Below, one piece after another: positions 53,229-63,842 of a stretch of DNA of 64,000 bases. This stretch comes from Lichenicoccus sp965277665. Its GTDB lineage: Bacteria > Pseudomonadota > Alphaproteobacteria > Acetobacterales > Acetobacteraceae. The notes below the pieces were generated by a model, which saw only the letters and a program-made list of their open reading frames with translations, had not been told where the DNA came from and searched no databases. A program made the translations under genes and the position numbers. Location of the stretch: NCBI RefSeq assembly GCF_965277665.1, contig NZ_OZ255835.1:1426001-1490000 (forward strand), given 5' to 3'. How positions within the stretch are numbered: the first letter of the stretch is position 1; every line of letters begins with the position of its first letter.

Positions 53229-54227
53229 ATGTTAGCCCGCCTGCGCCGCGCCCGCCTGGGGCAATATGACAGCAGCCTGCTGCAGCTGGCCATCCTCACC
53301 GTCGTGATCTTCGTGGTGATGGCGACGCTGAACCCGCACAAGTTCCTGCGCCCGTACATCTTCGAGTCCATCACCTACGAGGCGCCGGAACTCGGCCTGC
53401 TGTCGATTGCGATGATGCTGGCGATGCTGACCGGCGGCATCGACCTCTCGGTGATCGGGCTGGCCAACCTGTCCGCCATCCTGGCCGGGCTGTTCTTCCA
53501 CGCCTATGGCGGCGCGCACGGCCCGGCGCTGATGCACATGGCGACGCTGCCGGTGCTGGCCGGCGTCGGGATGGCGCTGGCCACCGGCCTGGTCGGCGGC
53601 GCCGTCAACGGGCTGCTGATCGCGCGCGTACGCATCACCCCCATCCTGGCGACGATCGGCACCGGCCAGATCTTCACCGGGCTCGCCCTGGTGCTGACCG
53701 GCGGCCCGGCGATCGTCGGCTACCCGATGGCCTGGGGATATATCGGCAATGGCAGCCTGTTCGGAGTGGCGGTTCCGCTGGTGGTGTTCCTCGTCATCGC
53801 CGTGCTGGTCACCGTGATGCTGGCGCGCACGCCGTTCGGCATGGACCTGCTGCTGATCGGCACCAACCGCCGCGCCGCCCTGTTCGCCGGCCTCGGCACC
53901 GCGCGTACGATCTTCTGGTCCTATGTGCTGAGCGGCACGCTCGCCAGCATGGCAGGCATTCTGCTGTCGTCCCGAACCAATGCCGCAAAGTCGGACTACG
54001 GCGTCTCGTACCTGCTGGAGGCGGTGCTGATCGCGGTGCTGGGGGGCACCAATCCGGCCGGCGGACGCGGCTCGGTACCCGGCATCGCGGTGGCACTGGT
54101 CGCCCTGATGCTGCTGTCGAGCGGCCTGCAGCTGATGCGCTTCAGCAATTTCCTGGTCGATTTCGTCTGGGGCGCGTTCCTGCTGCTCTCGATCGCGCTC
54201 AACGCCTGGCGCACGCGGAAGACATGA
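53229..54227 (+). CDS. sugar ABC transporter permease (RbsC type) 2
   Basis: 332 residues; 13 nt after the first permease. Same family: MMLAMLTGGIDLSVIGLANLSAILAG, the middle loop LLIGTNRRAALFAGLGTARTIFWSYVLSGTLASMAGIL and AVLGGTNPAGGRGSVPGIAVALV. Its stop overlaps the next gene by 4 nt. Confidence 0.93.
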   Translation: MLARLRRARLGQYDSSLLQLAILTVVIFVVMATLNPHKFLRPYIFESITYEAPELGLLSIAMMLAMLTGGIDLSVIGLANLSAILAGLFFHAYGGAHGPALMHMATLPVLAGVGMALATGLVGGAVNGLLIARVRITPILATIGTGQIFTGLALVLTGGPAIVGYPMAWGYIGNGSLFGVAVPLVVFLVIAVLVTVMLARTPFGMDLLLIGTNRRAALFAGLGTARTIFWSYVLSGTLASMAGILLSSRTNAAKSDYGVSYLLEAVLIAVLGGTNPAGGRGSVPGIAVALVALMLLSSGLQLMRFSNFLVDFVWGAFLLLSIALNAWRTRKT

Positions 54228-55339
54228 GCATGCAACGAACCCTCGCAACGCTTCCGCTGCACCGCAGCCTCGCCACCCGTGATGAGCAGGTGATGCTGCA
54301 AGCGGGCGCGTTGACCGCGTCGCTGTTCCGCTATGCGAGCGGCATCGAGGCGCTGCGTCTGCGCAACACCCGTGGCAGCCTGGTCCTGCTGCCCTGGTAT
54401 GGTCAGATCATCTGGCAGGCCGAGTTCGACGGCGTGCCGCTCGCCATGCAGAGCGGCTTCTCGATGCCGCTGCCCTCGTCAGGCATTGCGGGCACCTATG
54501 GCTGCCTTGCCTTCCATAGCGGGCTGCTGCGCAACGGCGTCCCGGGTCCTGAGGACGACCATGCGGCGCACGGGGAGTTCCCGACCGCGACACTCGGCGA
54601 TGCCTGGCTGGAGCTCGGCGAGGATGCGCACGGCCTGACCCTGCGCCTGGGCGGAGAGCACGAGCATGTGGTGGGGTTCGGCCCGCACTACCTGGCGCGC
54701 CCGTTTGTCGCCCTTGGCGAGCGCGCAACCCTGTTCGAGATCGGCATGCACATCGAAAACCGCTCCGGCAAGCCGATGGAGCTGATGTACATGGCGCATG
54801 TCAACTTCGCCTTCGTGCCGCACGGCCGCATCATCCAGCCGGTGCCGTTCACGCCGGCGCATGTCCAGGTGCGGCGCGCGGTGCCGGCGCATGTGCAGCC
54901 GAACCCGGACTATCTCGCCTTCATCGAGACGCTGGCGCGCTCACCCGAACGCATGCGGCAGCTCGACGAACCCGCGCGCTACGATCCCGAGCAGGTCTTC
55001 TACCTCAAGGCCCTGCCGCGAGGACCGGACGGACGCACCGCCATCATGCTGCGCCGTCCGCAAGGGGACGGGTTCGCGCTCAGCCACGCGCCGGCGCAGT
55101 TTCCGCATTGCGTGCGCTGGATCCTCGACGACCCGGACCAGAAGGTCGCCGCCTTCTCGCTGCCCTCGACCTGCGAGCCGGAAGGCTATGCGGCGGAGCG
55201 TCGCAAGGGCAATGTGCGCCTCCTCGCACCGGGTGCGGAGGCCGGCTTCTCGCTCACCGCCGGATATCTCGACCGCGCCGCCGCCGACCGGATGGCAACC
55301 CACATCGAGCAATTATCCAGCGACAGGAAGCAGGCATGA
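54224..55339 (+). CDS. DUF4432 family protein (aldose-1-epimerase-like)
   Basis: 371 residues. Galactose mutarotase-like beta-sandwich: LRLRNTRGSLVLLPWYGQIIWQAEFDG, GCLAFHSGLLRNGVPGPEDDHAAHGEFPTA with the catalytic-type His, and MYMAHVNFAFV. DUF4432 proteins are thought to convert between sugar anomers. In a transport/kinase operon it would supply the anomer that the kinase prefers. It overlaps both neighbours by 4 nt. Confidence 0.85.
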   Translation: MSMQRTLATLPLHRSLATRDEQVMLQAGALTASLFRYASGIEALRLRNTRGSLVLLPWYGQIIWQAEFDGVPLAMQSGFSMPLPSSGIAGTYGCLAFHSGLLRNGVPGPEDDHAAHGEFPTATLGDAWLELGEDAHGLTLRLGGEHEHVVGFGPHYLARPFVALGERATLFEIGMHIENRSGKPMELMYMAHVNFAFVPHGRIIQPVPFTPAHVQVRRAVPAHVQPNPDYLAFIETLARSPERMRQLDEPARYDPEQVFYLKALPRGPDGRTAIMLRRPQGDGFALSHAPAQFPHCVRWILDDPDQKVAAFSLPSTCEPEGYAAERRKGNVRLLAPGAEAGFSLTAGYLDRAAADRMATHIEQLSSDRKQA

Positions 55340-56283
55340 TGAGCAGGCGCATCGCCGTGATCGGCAGCAACATGGTCGATCTCGTGACCTACGTGGACCG
55401 CATGCCCGATGCCGGGGAAACCCTGTCGGCACCCCGCTTCGCGATGGGCCCCGGCGGCAAGGGCGCCAACCAGGCCGTCGCCGCGGCGAAGCTGGGCAGC
55501 GACGTACTGATGGTGACCTGCATCGGCGACGACCTGTTCGGGCGCAACACCCTGAGCAATTTCGAGGGTCTCGGCATCGACGCCCGCCATGTGCGTGTCG
55601 TGCGTGGCCTGTCCAGCGGCGTCGCACCGATCTTTGTCGAGCCGAACGGCGAGAACCGCATCCTGATCGTCAAGGGCGCCAACGACGCGCTCGGGCCGGA
55701 GGATGTCGAGGCGGCCGCGGACGATCTGCGCGGCTGCGGCCTGATCCTGCTGCAGCTCGAGGTCCCGTTGCGGACGATCTATGCCGCGATCGCGTTCGCG
55801 CGGGCCAACAGGGTCCCGGTGCTGCTCAACCCGGCGCCAGCGACGCCCGAACTCGCGCTGGACCGCATCGCCGGCGTCAGCTTCTTCGCGCCGAACCAGA
55901 CCGAGCTCGCGATCCTGACCGGGCTGCCCACGCGCACGCCCGACGAGGCCGAGCACGCGGCACGCGGACTGCTCGCGCATGGCATCGGCGCGGTGATCGT
56001 GACACTCGGCGCCGACGGGGCGCTGCTGGTCGAGCCGGACGGGACCGAACGCATCGCCCCGGTCGCGGTCCGCGCGGTGGACACGACGGGCGCCGGCGAC
56101 GCTTTCATCGGCGCCTTTGCGCATCACTATGTCGGCGGCCACGACAAGCTGCAGGCGCTGCATCACGCCGCGCGCTACGCCGCGGATGCGGTGACGCGGC
56201 CGGGCACGCAGAGCTCATTCGCGACGGCGAGTGAATTCGCGGAGTTCTGCGACAGGCTCGCGAACAGCGAGCTGCCTCCCTGA
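55336..56283 (+). CDS. ribokinase-family sugar kinase, probable deoxyribokinase
   Basis: 315 residues, PfkB fold. Motifs: FAMGPGGKGANQAVAAAKLGSDV (sugar-binding GGKGANQA), LLNPAPA, APNQTELAILTG and AVDTTGAGDAFIGAFAHH with the catalytic Asp. It phosphorylates ribose or 2-deoxyribose at C5; the deoC gene in the same operon favours deoxyribose. Overlap with the DUF4432 gene is ATGATG; the start could be 55336 or 55339. Confidence 0.92.
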   Translation: MMSRRIAVIGSNMVDLVTYVDRMPDAGETLSAPRFAMGPGGKGANQAVAAAKLGSDVLMVTCIGDDLFGRNTLSNFEGLGIDARHVRVVRGLSSGVAPIFVEPNGENRILIVKGANDALGPEDVEAAADDLRGCGLILLQLEVPLRTIYAAIAFARANRVPVLLNPAPATPELALDRIAGVSFFAPNQTELAILTGLPTRTPDEAEHAARGLLAHGIGAVIVTLGADGALLVEPDGTERIAPVAVRAVDTTGAGDAFIGAFAHHYVGGHDKLQALHHAARYAADAVTRPGTQSSFATASEFAEFCDRLANSELPP

Positions 56284-56299
56284 CGCCACCGCCTTCAGG

Positions 56300-57160
56300 T
56301 CACGCAGCCAATCCGGCCGCGACCTGTGCCGATCCACCGGATCGCTGCGACACCCACCACATGAATTTGTCGAAGAGGCGGTCGGACAGCACGCGCCGGA
56401 TGAACAGGAATACCCTCGCACCGCCACCGGAGGCGTAGCGTGTCCGGGGACGTCGGGCAGCGACCGCCCTGGCGATGGTCCTGGCGACGACCTCGGGAGG
56501 CGACGGCAACCGCGACGTCAGGGCGCTTCCCAGCAACCACGCATGTCGCCGTGCCCAGGGACCATACGGGGTATTGCCGGACGACATCAGAAGGCTGTCA
56601 TGGGCGATGCCACCCCATTCGGTCCGGATGGCCCCCGGCTCGATGATGACGACGTCTATGCCATGCGGCGCCAGCTCCATCCGCATGCAGTCGCTCATGC
56701 CTTCGACGGCGAACTTGGTGGCATGGTACCAGCTGCCGAATGGCTCACCGCCCTTGCCGCCGATCGAGGTCACGTTGACGACCTTGCCGCCGCCCTGCTG
56801 CCGCATCATCGGCAAGGCAAGCTGGCAGAGCCTGGCCAACCCGAAGACGTTGACCTCGAACTGCCTGCGGCCCTCGGCAAGGGGCACGTCCTCGAGCGCA
56901 CCGTAGGCGCCGTAGCCCGCGTTGTTGACCAACACGTCCAGCCGACCAGCCTGCCTGGCGATCTGTTCGACTGCTGCCACGATCGATCCGTCATCCGTCA
57001 GGTCCAGTGCGATCACGCTGGCGCCCGCGGCTTTTAGGGGCGCCATGCGGTCCTTGCGTCGTGCTGCTGCGTACACCTGGAAACCATCGCGCAGAAGCTG
57101 ACGCACCGTGGCCTCGCCAATGCCGGACGAGGCACCTGTGACCAAAGCGGTCTTCATCAT
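56300..57160 (-). CDS. SDR family oxidoreductase
   Basis: 286 residues from ATG 57160, with GAGGAG 7 nt upstream; earlier starts (TTG 57175, ATG 57166) lie in or against the ribosome site. TGASSGIGEATV (NAD(P) motif), LVNNAGYGAYGALEDV, NVTSIGGKGGEPFGSWYHATKFAVEGM (Ser, Tyr and Lys) and EPGAIRTEWGG. A classical SDR with a C-terminal extension. It is divergent from the merR gene, which probably controls it. Confidence 0.88.
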   Translation of the reverse strand: MMKTALVTGASSGIGEATVRQLLRDGFQVYAAARRKDRMAPLKAAGASVIALDLTDDGSIVAAVEQIARQAGRLDVLVNNAGYGAYGALEDVPLAEGRRQFEVNVFGLARLCQLALPMMRQQGGGKVVNVTSIGGKGGEPFGSWYHATKFAVEGMSDCMRMELAPHGIDVVIIEPGAIRTEWGGIAHDSLLMSSGNTPYGPWARRHAWLLGSALTSRLPSPPEVVARTIARAVAARRPRTRYASGGGARVFLFIRRVLSDRLFDKFMWWVSQRSGGSAQVAAGLAA

Positions 57161-57190
57161 TTTCATTCTCCTCAACGACCCACGACCAGA

Positions 57191-57221
57191 GCTATAACCC
57201 TGGAGCTAAGTCCATGGTCAA
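57191..57221 (-). promoter_or_regulatory. MerR-type promoter/operator of the SDR gene
   Basis: On the minus strand TTGACC (57216-57221), 19-bp spacer, TATAGC (57191-57196). The spacer carries ACCCTGGA-6-TCCATGGT, a near-perfect dyad. A 19-bp spacer with central dyad is the MerR-class arrangement. The -35 overlaps the merR start codon region (57214), so binding could also limit merR. Confidence 0.65.
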
Positions 57222-57627
57222 CGGGTCAAGGATGCTGATTTCAGAGTTTGCCCGCTGCACGGGACTGAGCAGCGACACCGTGAGGTTCTACGTACGGCTC
57301 GGCCTGCTGGAGCCCCAGACCGGCAGCAAGGGCGGCCGCAACCCCTATCAGGTCTTCACCGCGGAACATGTCGAGATCGCCCGGATCATCCGCATGGCGC
57401 AGTCGATGGGATTCTCACTCAAGGAAATCTCCGCCTTGGGCGAAGAACATCGGTCGGGAAAGATGACCCGCGAGCGAAGTGCGGAGATCATGACCCGACA
57501 GGTCGCCAGGCTGGAACAGCAGGCCGCGCACCTGAATGCGATGACCGCCTACCTGCGGGCCAAGGTGGATTGGCTGCGAGGCGACGATGGCATGCCGGAG
57601 CCCCGGTTCTCGGACTATGCGGGCTAG
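57214..57627 (+). CDS. MerR family transcriptional regulator
   Basis: 137 residues. The N-terminal winged helix is LISEFARCTGLSSDTVRFYVRLGLLEPQTGSKGGRNPYQVFTAEHV, then the dimerising coiled coil ARLEQQAAHLNAMTAYLRAKVDWL. No Cys metal-binding site is visible, so it probably senses an organic compound or aldehyde rather than a metal. The start at 57214 has GGAG 8 nt upstream. Divergent from the SDR gene. Confidence 0.88.
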   Translation: MVNGSRMLISEFARCTGLSSDTVRFYVRLGLLEPQTGSKGGRNPYQVFTAEHVEIARIIRMAQSMGFSLKEISALGEEHRSGKMTRERSAEIMTRQVARLEQQAAHLNAMTAYLRAKVDWLRGDDGMPEPRFSDYAG

Positions 57628-57651
57628 AGCCTGATCCGATCGATCAGGCTC
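57627..57651. repeat. palindrome between convergent merR and purA
   Basis: GAGCCTGATC, loop CGATC, GATCAGGCTC. Perfect 10-bp stem. It may be a bidirectional terminator, but T-runs are short on both sides. The arm sequence resembles 1187-1202. Confidence 0.6.
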
Positions 57652-57675
57652 AGCTTGTCGTTTGATGGAGCAGCT

Positions 57676-58965
57676 TTATCCCTCGAACGGATCGCGCACC
57701 AGGATGGTGTCGTCGCGCTCCGGACTGGTGGAGAGCAGCGTCACCGGCGCTTCCACCAGCTCCTCGATGCGCCGGACATATTTGATCGCCTGCGCCGGCA
57801 GGTCGGCATACGAGCGGGCGCCACGCGTGGTCTCCTTCCAGCCCGGCATGGTCTCGAACACCGGCAGGGTCCGCAGCGACGCCGCGGGTGCTGCCGGCAG
57901 GTGGCGCACCGCGATCCCGTCCAGCGTGTAGCCGGTGCAGATCCTGATCTCGTCGAACCCGTCGAGCACGTCGAGCTTGGTCAACGCCAGGCCATTGATG
58001 CCGCCGACGCGGATCGCGCCGCGCACCAGCACCGCATCGAACCAGCCGCAACGGCGCGGACGCCCGGTGACGGTGCCGAACTCGTGGCCGCGCTCGCCGA
58101 GCAGCCGCCCGGTCTCGTCGAACAGCTCGGTCGGGAACGGGCCGGCGCCGACCCGGGTCGAATAGGCCTTGGCGATGCCGAGCACGAAACCGATCGAAGC
58201 CGGGCCGACGCCGCTGCCGGTGCCGGCGTTGGACGCCACCGTGTTGCTGCTGGTCACGAACGGATAGGTGCCGTGATCGACATCCAGCATCACCGCCTGT
58301 GCACCCTCGAACAGGATGCGACGCCCGGCGCGCCGCGCCTCGTCGAGCAGTTCCCAGACCCGGTCGGCGAATGGCAGGATGCGCGGCGCCAGCGCCATCA
58401 GCCAGTCCATCAAGTCCTGCTTGGTGAAGACCGGCGCGCCAAGCCCCTGCAGCAGCGTGTTGTGGTGCAGCAGCAGCTCGTCGAGTTTCCAGTCGAGCGT
58501 CTCGGGCTCCGCCAGATCGCACACGCGTATGGCGCGCCGTGCCACCTTGTCCTCGTAGGCCGGGCCGATGCCGCGGCCGGTGGTGCCAATCTTGCGCTCG
58601 CCGCGCGCCACCTCGCGCGCGCGATCGATGGCCCCGTGCACCGGCAGGATCAGCGCCGCGTTCTCGGCGATGCGCAAGCTCTGCGGCGTCACGTCCAGCC
58701 CCTGCGCGCGCACCCGGTCGATCTCGGCGAGCAGCGCCTGCGGGTCGATCACCACGCCGTTGCCGATCAGGCCGGTCTTGCCGCGCACCAGGCCGCTCGG
58801 CAGCAGCGACAGCTTGTAGGTCTGGTTGCCGACCACCAGCGTGTGGCCGGCATTGTGGCCGCCCTGGAAGCGCACGACGATGTCGGCGCGGCTGGCGAGC
58901 CAGTCGACGATCTTGCCCTTGCCCTCGTCGCCCCATTGCGCGCCGATCACGGTGACGTTCGACAT
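57676..58965 (-). CDS. purA: adenylosuccinate synthase
   Basis: 429 residues. First step from IMP to AMP using GTP and aspartate. Motifs: IGAQWGDEGKGKIVDWLA (P-loop, with catalytic Asp and His nearby), RFQGGHNAGHTL, TTGRGIGPAYEDKVAR, EGAQAVMLDVDHGTYPFVTSSN and SVGAGPFPTEL-type segment VGAGPFPTELFD. Last gene of serC-hisZ-purA. Confidence 0.97.
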   Translation of the reverse strand: MSNVTVIGAQWGDEGKGKIVDWLASRADIVVRFQGGHNAGHTLVVGNQTYKLSLLPSGLVRGKTGLIGNGVVIDPQALLAEIDRVRAQGLDVTPQSLRIAENAALILPVHGAIDRAREVARGERKIGTTGRGIGPAYEDKVARRAIRVCDLAEPETLDWKLDELLLHHNTLLQGLGAPVFTKQDLMDWLMALAPRILPFADRVWELLDEARRAGRRILFEGAQAVMLDVDHGTYPFVTSSNTVASNAGTGSGVGPASIGFVLGIAKAYSTRVGAGPFPTELFDETGRLLGERGHEFGTVTGRPRRCGWFDAVLVRGAIRVGGINGLALTKLDVLDGFDEIRICTGYTLDGIAVRHLPAAPAASLRTLPVFETMPGWKETTRGARSYADLPAQAIKYVRRIEELVEAPVTLLSTSPERDDTILVRDPFEG

Positions 58966-58967
58966 GC

Positions 58968-60139
<1,172 letters not shown>

Positions 60140-60143
<4 letters not shown>

Positions 60144-61342
60144 CCGGCGGCGGTCTTACCAGCGAACGCCAACCGCGTCTCGGCCGCGGCCCAGTCGAGC
60201 CACGGCAACAAGGCCTCGATGTCGGCGGTCTCGACGGTGGCACCGCCCCAGATGCGCAGGCCGGGCGGCGCGTCGCGGTAGCTCGCGATGTCGTACCCCG
60301 CCTGCTCGGCCTCGACCAGACCGGAAAGGTGCCGCGCCGCGCGCGCCTGTTCCACCGCCGGGAGTGCCGCGAACCAGGGTGCGACGATCCGCAGGCAGAT
60401 CGAGGTGCTGGACCGCGTCGCCGGCACCGCGGCGAGGAACGTGATCCAGTCGGTGCGCTCGACCCATGCCGCGATCACGGCCAGGTTGGCGGCACTGCGG
60501 GCGATCAGGCCCTCGAGGCCGCCGATGCCGTCCGCCCAGCGCAGGCCGTCGAGCGCGTCCTCGGTGCACAGCATCGACGGGGTGTTGATGGTGTCGCCGG
60601 CGAAGATACCCTCGATCAGGCGGCCCCCGCTTGCTGAACGTCCCGGGCTGGTCAGCCGGAACAGCTTGGGCAATGGCCGTGGCGGCGGCGCGCCCTCCAG
60701 CCGGGCCACCGCACGCGGCGACAGCGCCAGCATGCCGTGCGCCGCCTCGCCGCCAAGCACCTTCTGCCAGGACCAGGTCACCACATCGAGCCGGTCCCAG
60801 GGCAGCCGCATCGCGAACGCCGCCGAGGTCGCATCGCAGATCGCCAGCCCCGCATGCGCCGCCGGGATCGCGTCCGTACCCGGCAAGCAAACGCCGGAGG
60901 TGGTGCCGTTCCAGGCGAACACCACGTCGCGCGACCAGTCCACCGCCGCCAGCGGCGGCAGCACACCGTACTCCGCCGCCAGCACGCGCGCCTCCGGCAA
61001 CGCCAGCTGCGCCACGATGTCATGGGCCCAGGCGGCGGTGAAGCTCTCGAACGCCAGCACATCGACCGGTCGCGGGCCGAGCAGCGACCACAGCGCCATC
61101 TCCACCGCGCCGGTGTCCGATCCCGGCACGATGCCGAGACGCCAGCCATCCGGCATGCCGAGCAGCGCGCGCGAGCGCCGGATCACCGCGTCCAGTCGCG
61201 CCCGCCCCTCCGCCGAGCGATGGCTGCGGCCGAGAAAAGCGTTCTCCAGCGCGTGCAGGCTCCAGCCCGGGCGCTTGGCGCACGGTCCGGATCCGAAGCG
61301 CGGATTGGCCGGGCGCAGGACAGGCTTCGGCGCTGGATGCAT
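60140..61342 (-). CDS. serC: phosphoserine transaminase
   Basis: 400 residues from ATG 61342 (MHPAPKPVLRPANPRFGSGP); the ORF opens at 61378 but the family starts near here. PLP enzyme that makes 3-phosphoserine for serine synthesis. The Lys that binds PLP is in WSWQKVLGGEAAHGMLAL; HAGLAICDATSAAFAM carries the Asp that binds the ring N. FAWNGTTSGV is typical of the longer alphaproteobacterial SerC. First of three overlapping or touching genes. Confidence 0.92.
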
Positions 61343-61457
61343 GGGCGGGCTCGATACGGCAGCGGGATGGGCGCGCACCCTAATGCAGCGCCGGCAGGAT
61401 GGGAATCGGGGCGATCCCGCGCGACACTTGGCGTCTCGCGCCGCGGTGCCTCATTAG

Positions 61458-63842
61458 ATGACGATGACCACCGCCGATCCGACCGAACTGCACCAGGGCA
61501 GGTCGCCCGCCGAGCTTGCGATCGAAGCGTCCGGCTTCGCGGTGCAGAGCCGCGAGCTGCCCCGCCTGATCCGCCTGGTCGCGCGCCGGCTGCCACCGGG
61601 AAGCGCGCTCTCCGGCGAGCACCATGCCAGCCGCGAGACCGTGCGCGCCGCCCTGTGCGAGGTGCGCCGCAAGGGTTGGGCCTCGCGCCTGATCGATCGC
61701 AGCCAGCGCGGCAGCCGGCTTTGGGTCACCCGCGCCGACGCGCAGCTCGCGGCCGAGCTGATCGACGATCCCGATGCCGACGACGCGGCGCTGGCGGCGG
61801 CCCTTGAGCCGATCCTCGCCACCCGCTACCGCGCCACCGCCGACAGCCCCGAGGCGGCGCTGGAGCTGGTGGCCGCCGAGCTGTTCGACGGCGCCGGCCG
61901 CGTGCTGTCGCCACAGCAGCACGCCATGCTGGCCCGCGAGATCGCCGAGGCCTTCGGAGGGGATCAGGCCTTTGCCGAGGCGGCCACGCGCACCGAGCAG
62001 CAGCGCCGGGCCGAGCGCGAGGCGGTCGAGGCCGCCGCCCGGCGTCGCCGGCGCACGGAGCTGCAGCGCCTGCGCGACTGGGAGCGCAGCCTGGTCGGCT
62101 TTGCCGATGTTCCGGCCCTGCTCGGCATCGACCGCGGCACCGCCCTGCGCCTGGTGGCGGAGAACCGGCTGCCGGTGGCCCGCCGCGTCACCCGCGACGG
62201 CGTCGAGCACTGGGAGTTCGACCCGGCGGAGCTGGCCCGGCTGCGCGAGCAGCTCGTGTCCGAGACCGGTGCCGCGCATCAGGCCGGGGCGCACCAGGCC
62301 GGGGCGCGCCAGGCCGGGGAACGCCAAGGCCGGACCCAGCAGACGGGGATACGGATCGGCAACGCCGCGATCGCCCGGATCGCGGCGCTGGATCGCTACG
62401 CCGCGCATTTCCGCACCGCGCGCGCGCTTGCCCGCCGCATCACCCTGGTCACCGGCCCGACCAACAGCGGCAAGTCGCACACGGCGCTGGACACGCTCTC
62501 GCGCGCGGAGAGCGGCATGGCGCTGGCGCCGCTGCGCCTGCTGGCGCACGAGTTCCGCGAGGCGCTGGGCGCCCGGGGCGTGCCCTGCTCGCTCTCCACC
62601 GGCGAGGAGCGCATCCCGGTGCCCGGCAGCCGGCATCTCGCTGCCACCGTCGAGATGTGTCCGTTGCACAACCCTGTCGACGTCGCCATCGTCGACGAGG
62701 CGCAGATGCTGCACGACCCGGACCGCGGCGCCGCCTGGACCGCCGCGATCATGGGGGCGCCGGCACGCCAGCTGTTCGTGCTGGGGGCGCCGGACTGCAT
62801 CCCGATGGTGCGCCGCATCGCCGCGCTGTGCGACGACCCGCTCGACGAGATCACGCTCGAGCGCAAGGGGCCGCTGGTCGCCGCCGACGAGGCGGTCAAG
62901 CTCGCCCACCTGCAGCGCGGCGACGCGCTGATCGCGTTCTCGCGCCGCGACGTGCTCGACCTGCGCGCAGCCCTGCTGGCGCGCGGCCGCCGGGTCGCGG
63001 TGGTGTATGGCGCGCTGAGCCCGGAGGTGCGCCGGGCCGAGGCGGCGCGCTTCAATGCCGGCGACGCCGAGATCCTGGTCGCCACCGACGCCATCGGCAT
63101 GGGGCTGAACCTCAACATCCGGCGCATCGTGTTCGCGGCCCTGCGAAAATTCGACGGCAGCATGAGCCGCGACCTCTCCGCCCAGGAGGTCAAGCAGATC
63201 GGCGGCCGCGCCGGGCGCTACGGCCGGCACGAGACCGGCGTGGTGGCGGTGCTGGCCGGTGCCGGCAGTGCGAGCTTCGTGCGCGCCATGCTGGCCGCCC
63301 CCCCGCTGCCGCAGGCCGAGCTGCGCCCGCTGGTGCAGCCGGACGCCGACATCGTGCGCGCGGTGGCCGCCGAGATCGGCTCGGACAGCCTGTTCGGCGT
63401 GCTGGTGCGCATCCGCCGGGCGGTGCTGCGCCGCGACGACCCGAACTACCGGCTTGCCGACATGGGACAGGCCTTCGCGGTCGCCTCCGCGCTCGAGGGC
63501 ATCTCCGGCCTCGAGCTGACCCAGCGCTGGACCTATGCGATGTGCCCGATCGACGAGCGCGACAACGGCATCACCCGGCTTGCCGCCTGGGCCGCGGACC
63601 ATGCCGCCGGCCGGCCGGTGATCCCGCCCGGCATCGGCAAGCTGTCCTCGCCGGAACGCGCCTCGCGCGACGAGCTGGAACACGCCGAGAAGCGGCACAA
63701 GCGGCTGGTCGCCTGGCGCTGGCTGGCACTGCGGTTTCCCGATGCCTATCCGGCGCGCCAGGATGCGGAGACCGCGACGCTACGGCTCAATGCCTGGATC
63801 GAGGACGTGCTGCGCCAGCAACGCCGCGGCAAGGATACTTGA
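61458..63842 (+). CDS. SUV3-like DEAD/H-box RNA helicase
   Basis: 794 residues. Walker A TGPTNSGKSHTALD, Walker B IVDEAQMLHD, and the SUV3-type motifs MALAPLRLLAHEF, STGEER, ATVEMC, LVATDAIGMGLNLNIRRIVFAALRKFDG and QIGGRAGRYG. Such helicases in alphaproteobacteria are related to the mitochondrial degradosome helicase and may unwind RNA for decay. About 300 residues precede the helicase core and include the repeat block AHQAGAHQAGARQAG. The last codons (GKDT) and stop lie in a family II palindromic element. Confidence 0.9.
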   Translation: MTMTTADPTELHQGRSPAELAIEASGFAVQSRELPRLIRLVARRLPPGSALSGEHHASRETVRAALCEVRRKGWASRLIDRSQRGSRLWVTRADAQLAAELIDDPDADDAALAAALEPILATRYRATADSPEAALELVAAELFDGAGRVLSPQQHAMLAREIAEAFGGDQAFAEAATRTEQQRRAEREAVEAAARRRRRTELQRLRDWERSLVGFADVPALLGIDRGTALRLVAENRLPVARRVTRDGVEHWEFDPAELARLREQLVSETGAAHQAGAHQAGARQAGERQGRTQQTGIRIGNAAIARIAALDRYAAHFRTARALARRITLVTGPTNSGKSHTALDTLSRAESGMALAPLRLLAHEFREALGARGVPCSLSTGEERIPVPGSRHLAATVEMCPLHNPVDVAIVDEAQMLHDPDRGAAWTAAIMGAPARQLFVLGAPDCIPMVRRIAALCDDPLDEITLERKGPLVAADEAVKLAHLQRGDALIAFSRRDVLDLRAALLARGRRVAVVYGALSPEVRRAEAARFNAGDAEILVATDAIGMGLNLNIRRIVFAALRKFDGSMSRDLSAQEVKQIGGRAGRYGRHETGVVAVLAGAGSASFVRAMLAAPPLPQAELRPLVQPDADIVRAVAAEIGSDSLFGVLVRIRRAVLRRDDPNYRLADMGQAFAVASALEGISGLELTQRWTYAMCPIDERDNGITRLAAWAADHAAGRPVIPPGIGKLSSPERASRDELEHAEKRHKRLVAWRWLALRFPDAYPARQDAETATLRLNAWIEDVLRQQRRGKDT
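62274..62333 (+). repeat. 15-bp tandem repeat in the helicase gene
   Basis: Three close copies of GCGCACCAGGCCGGG (AHQAG) followed by one decayed copy. In frame, between the N-terminal region and the helicase core. Confidence 0.85.
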
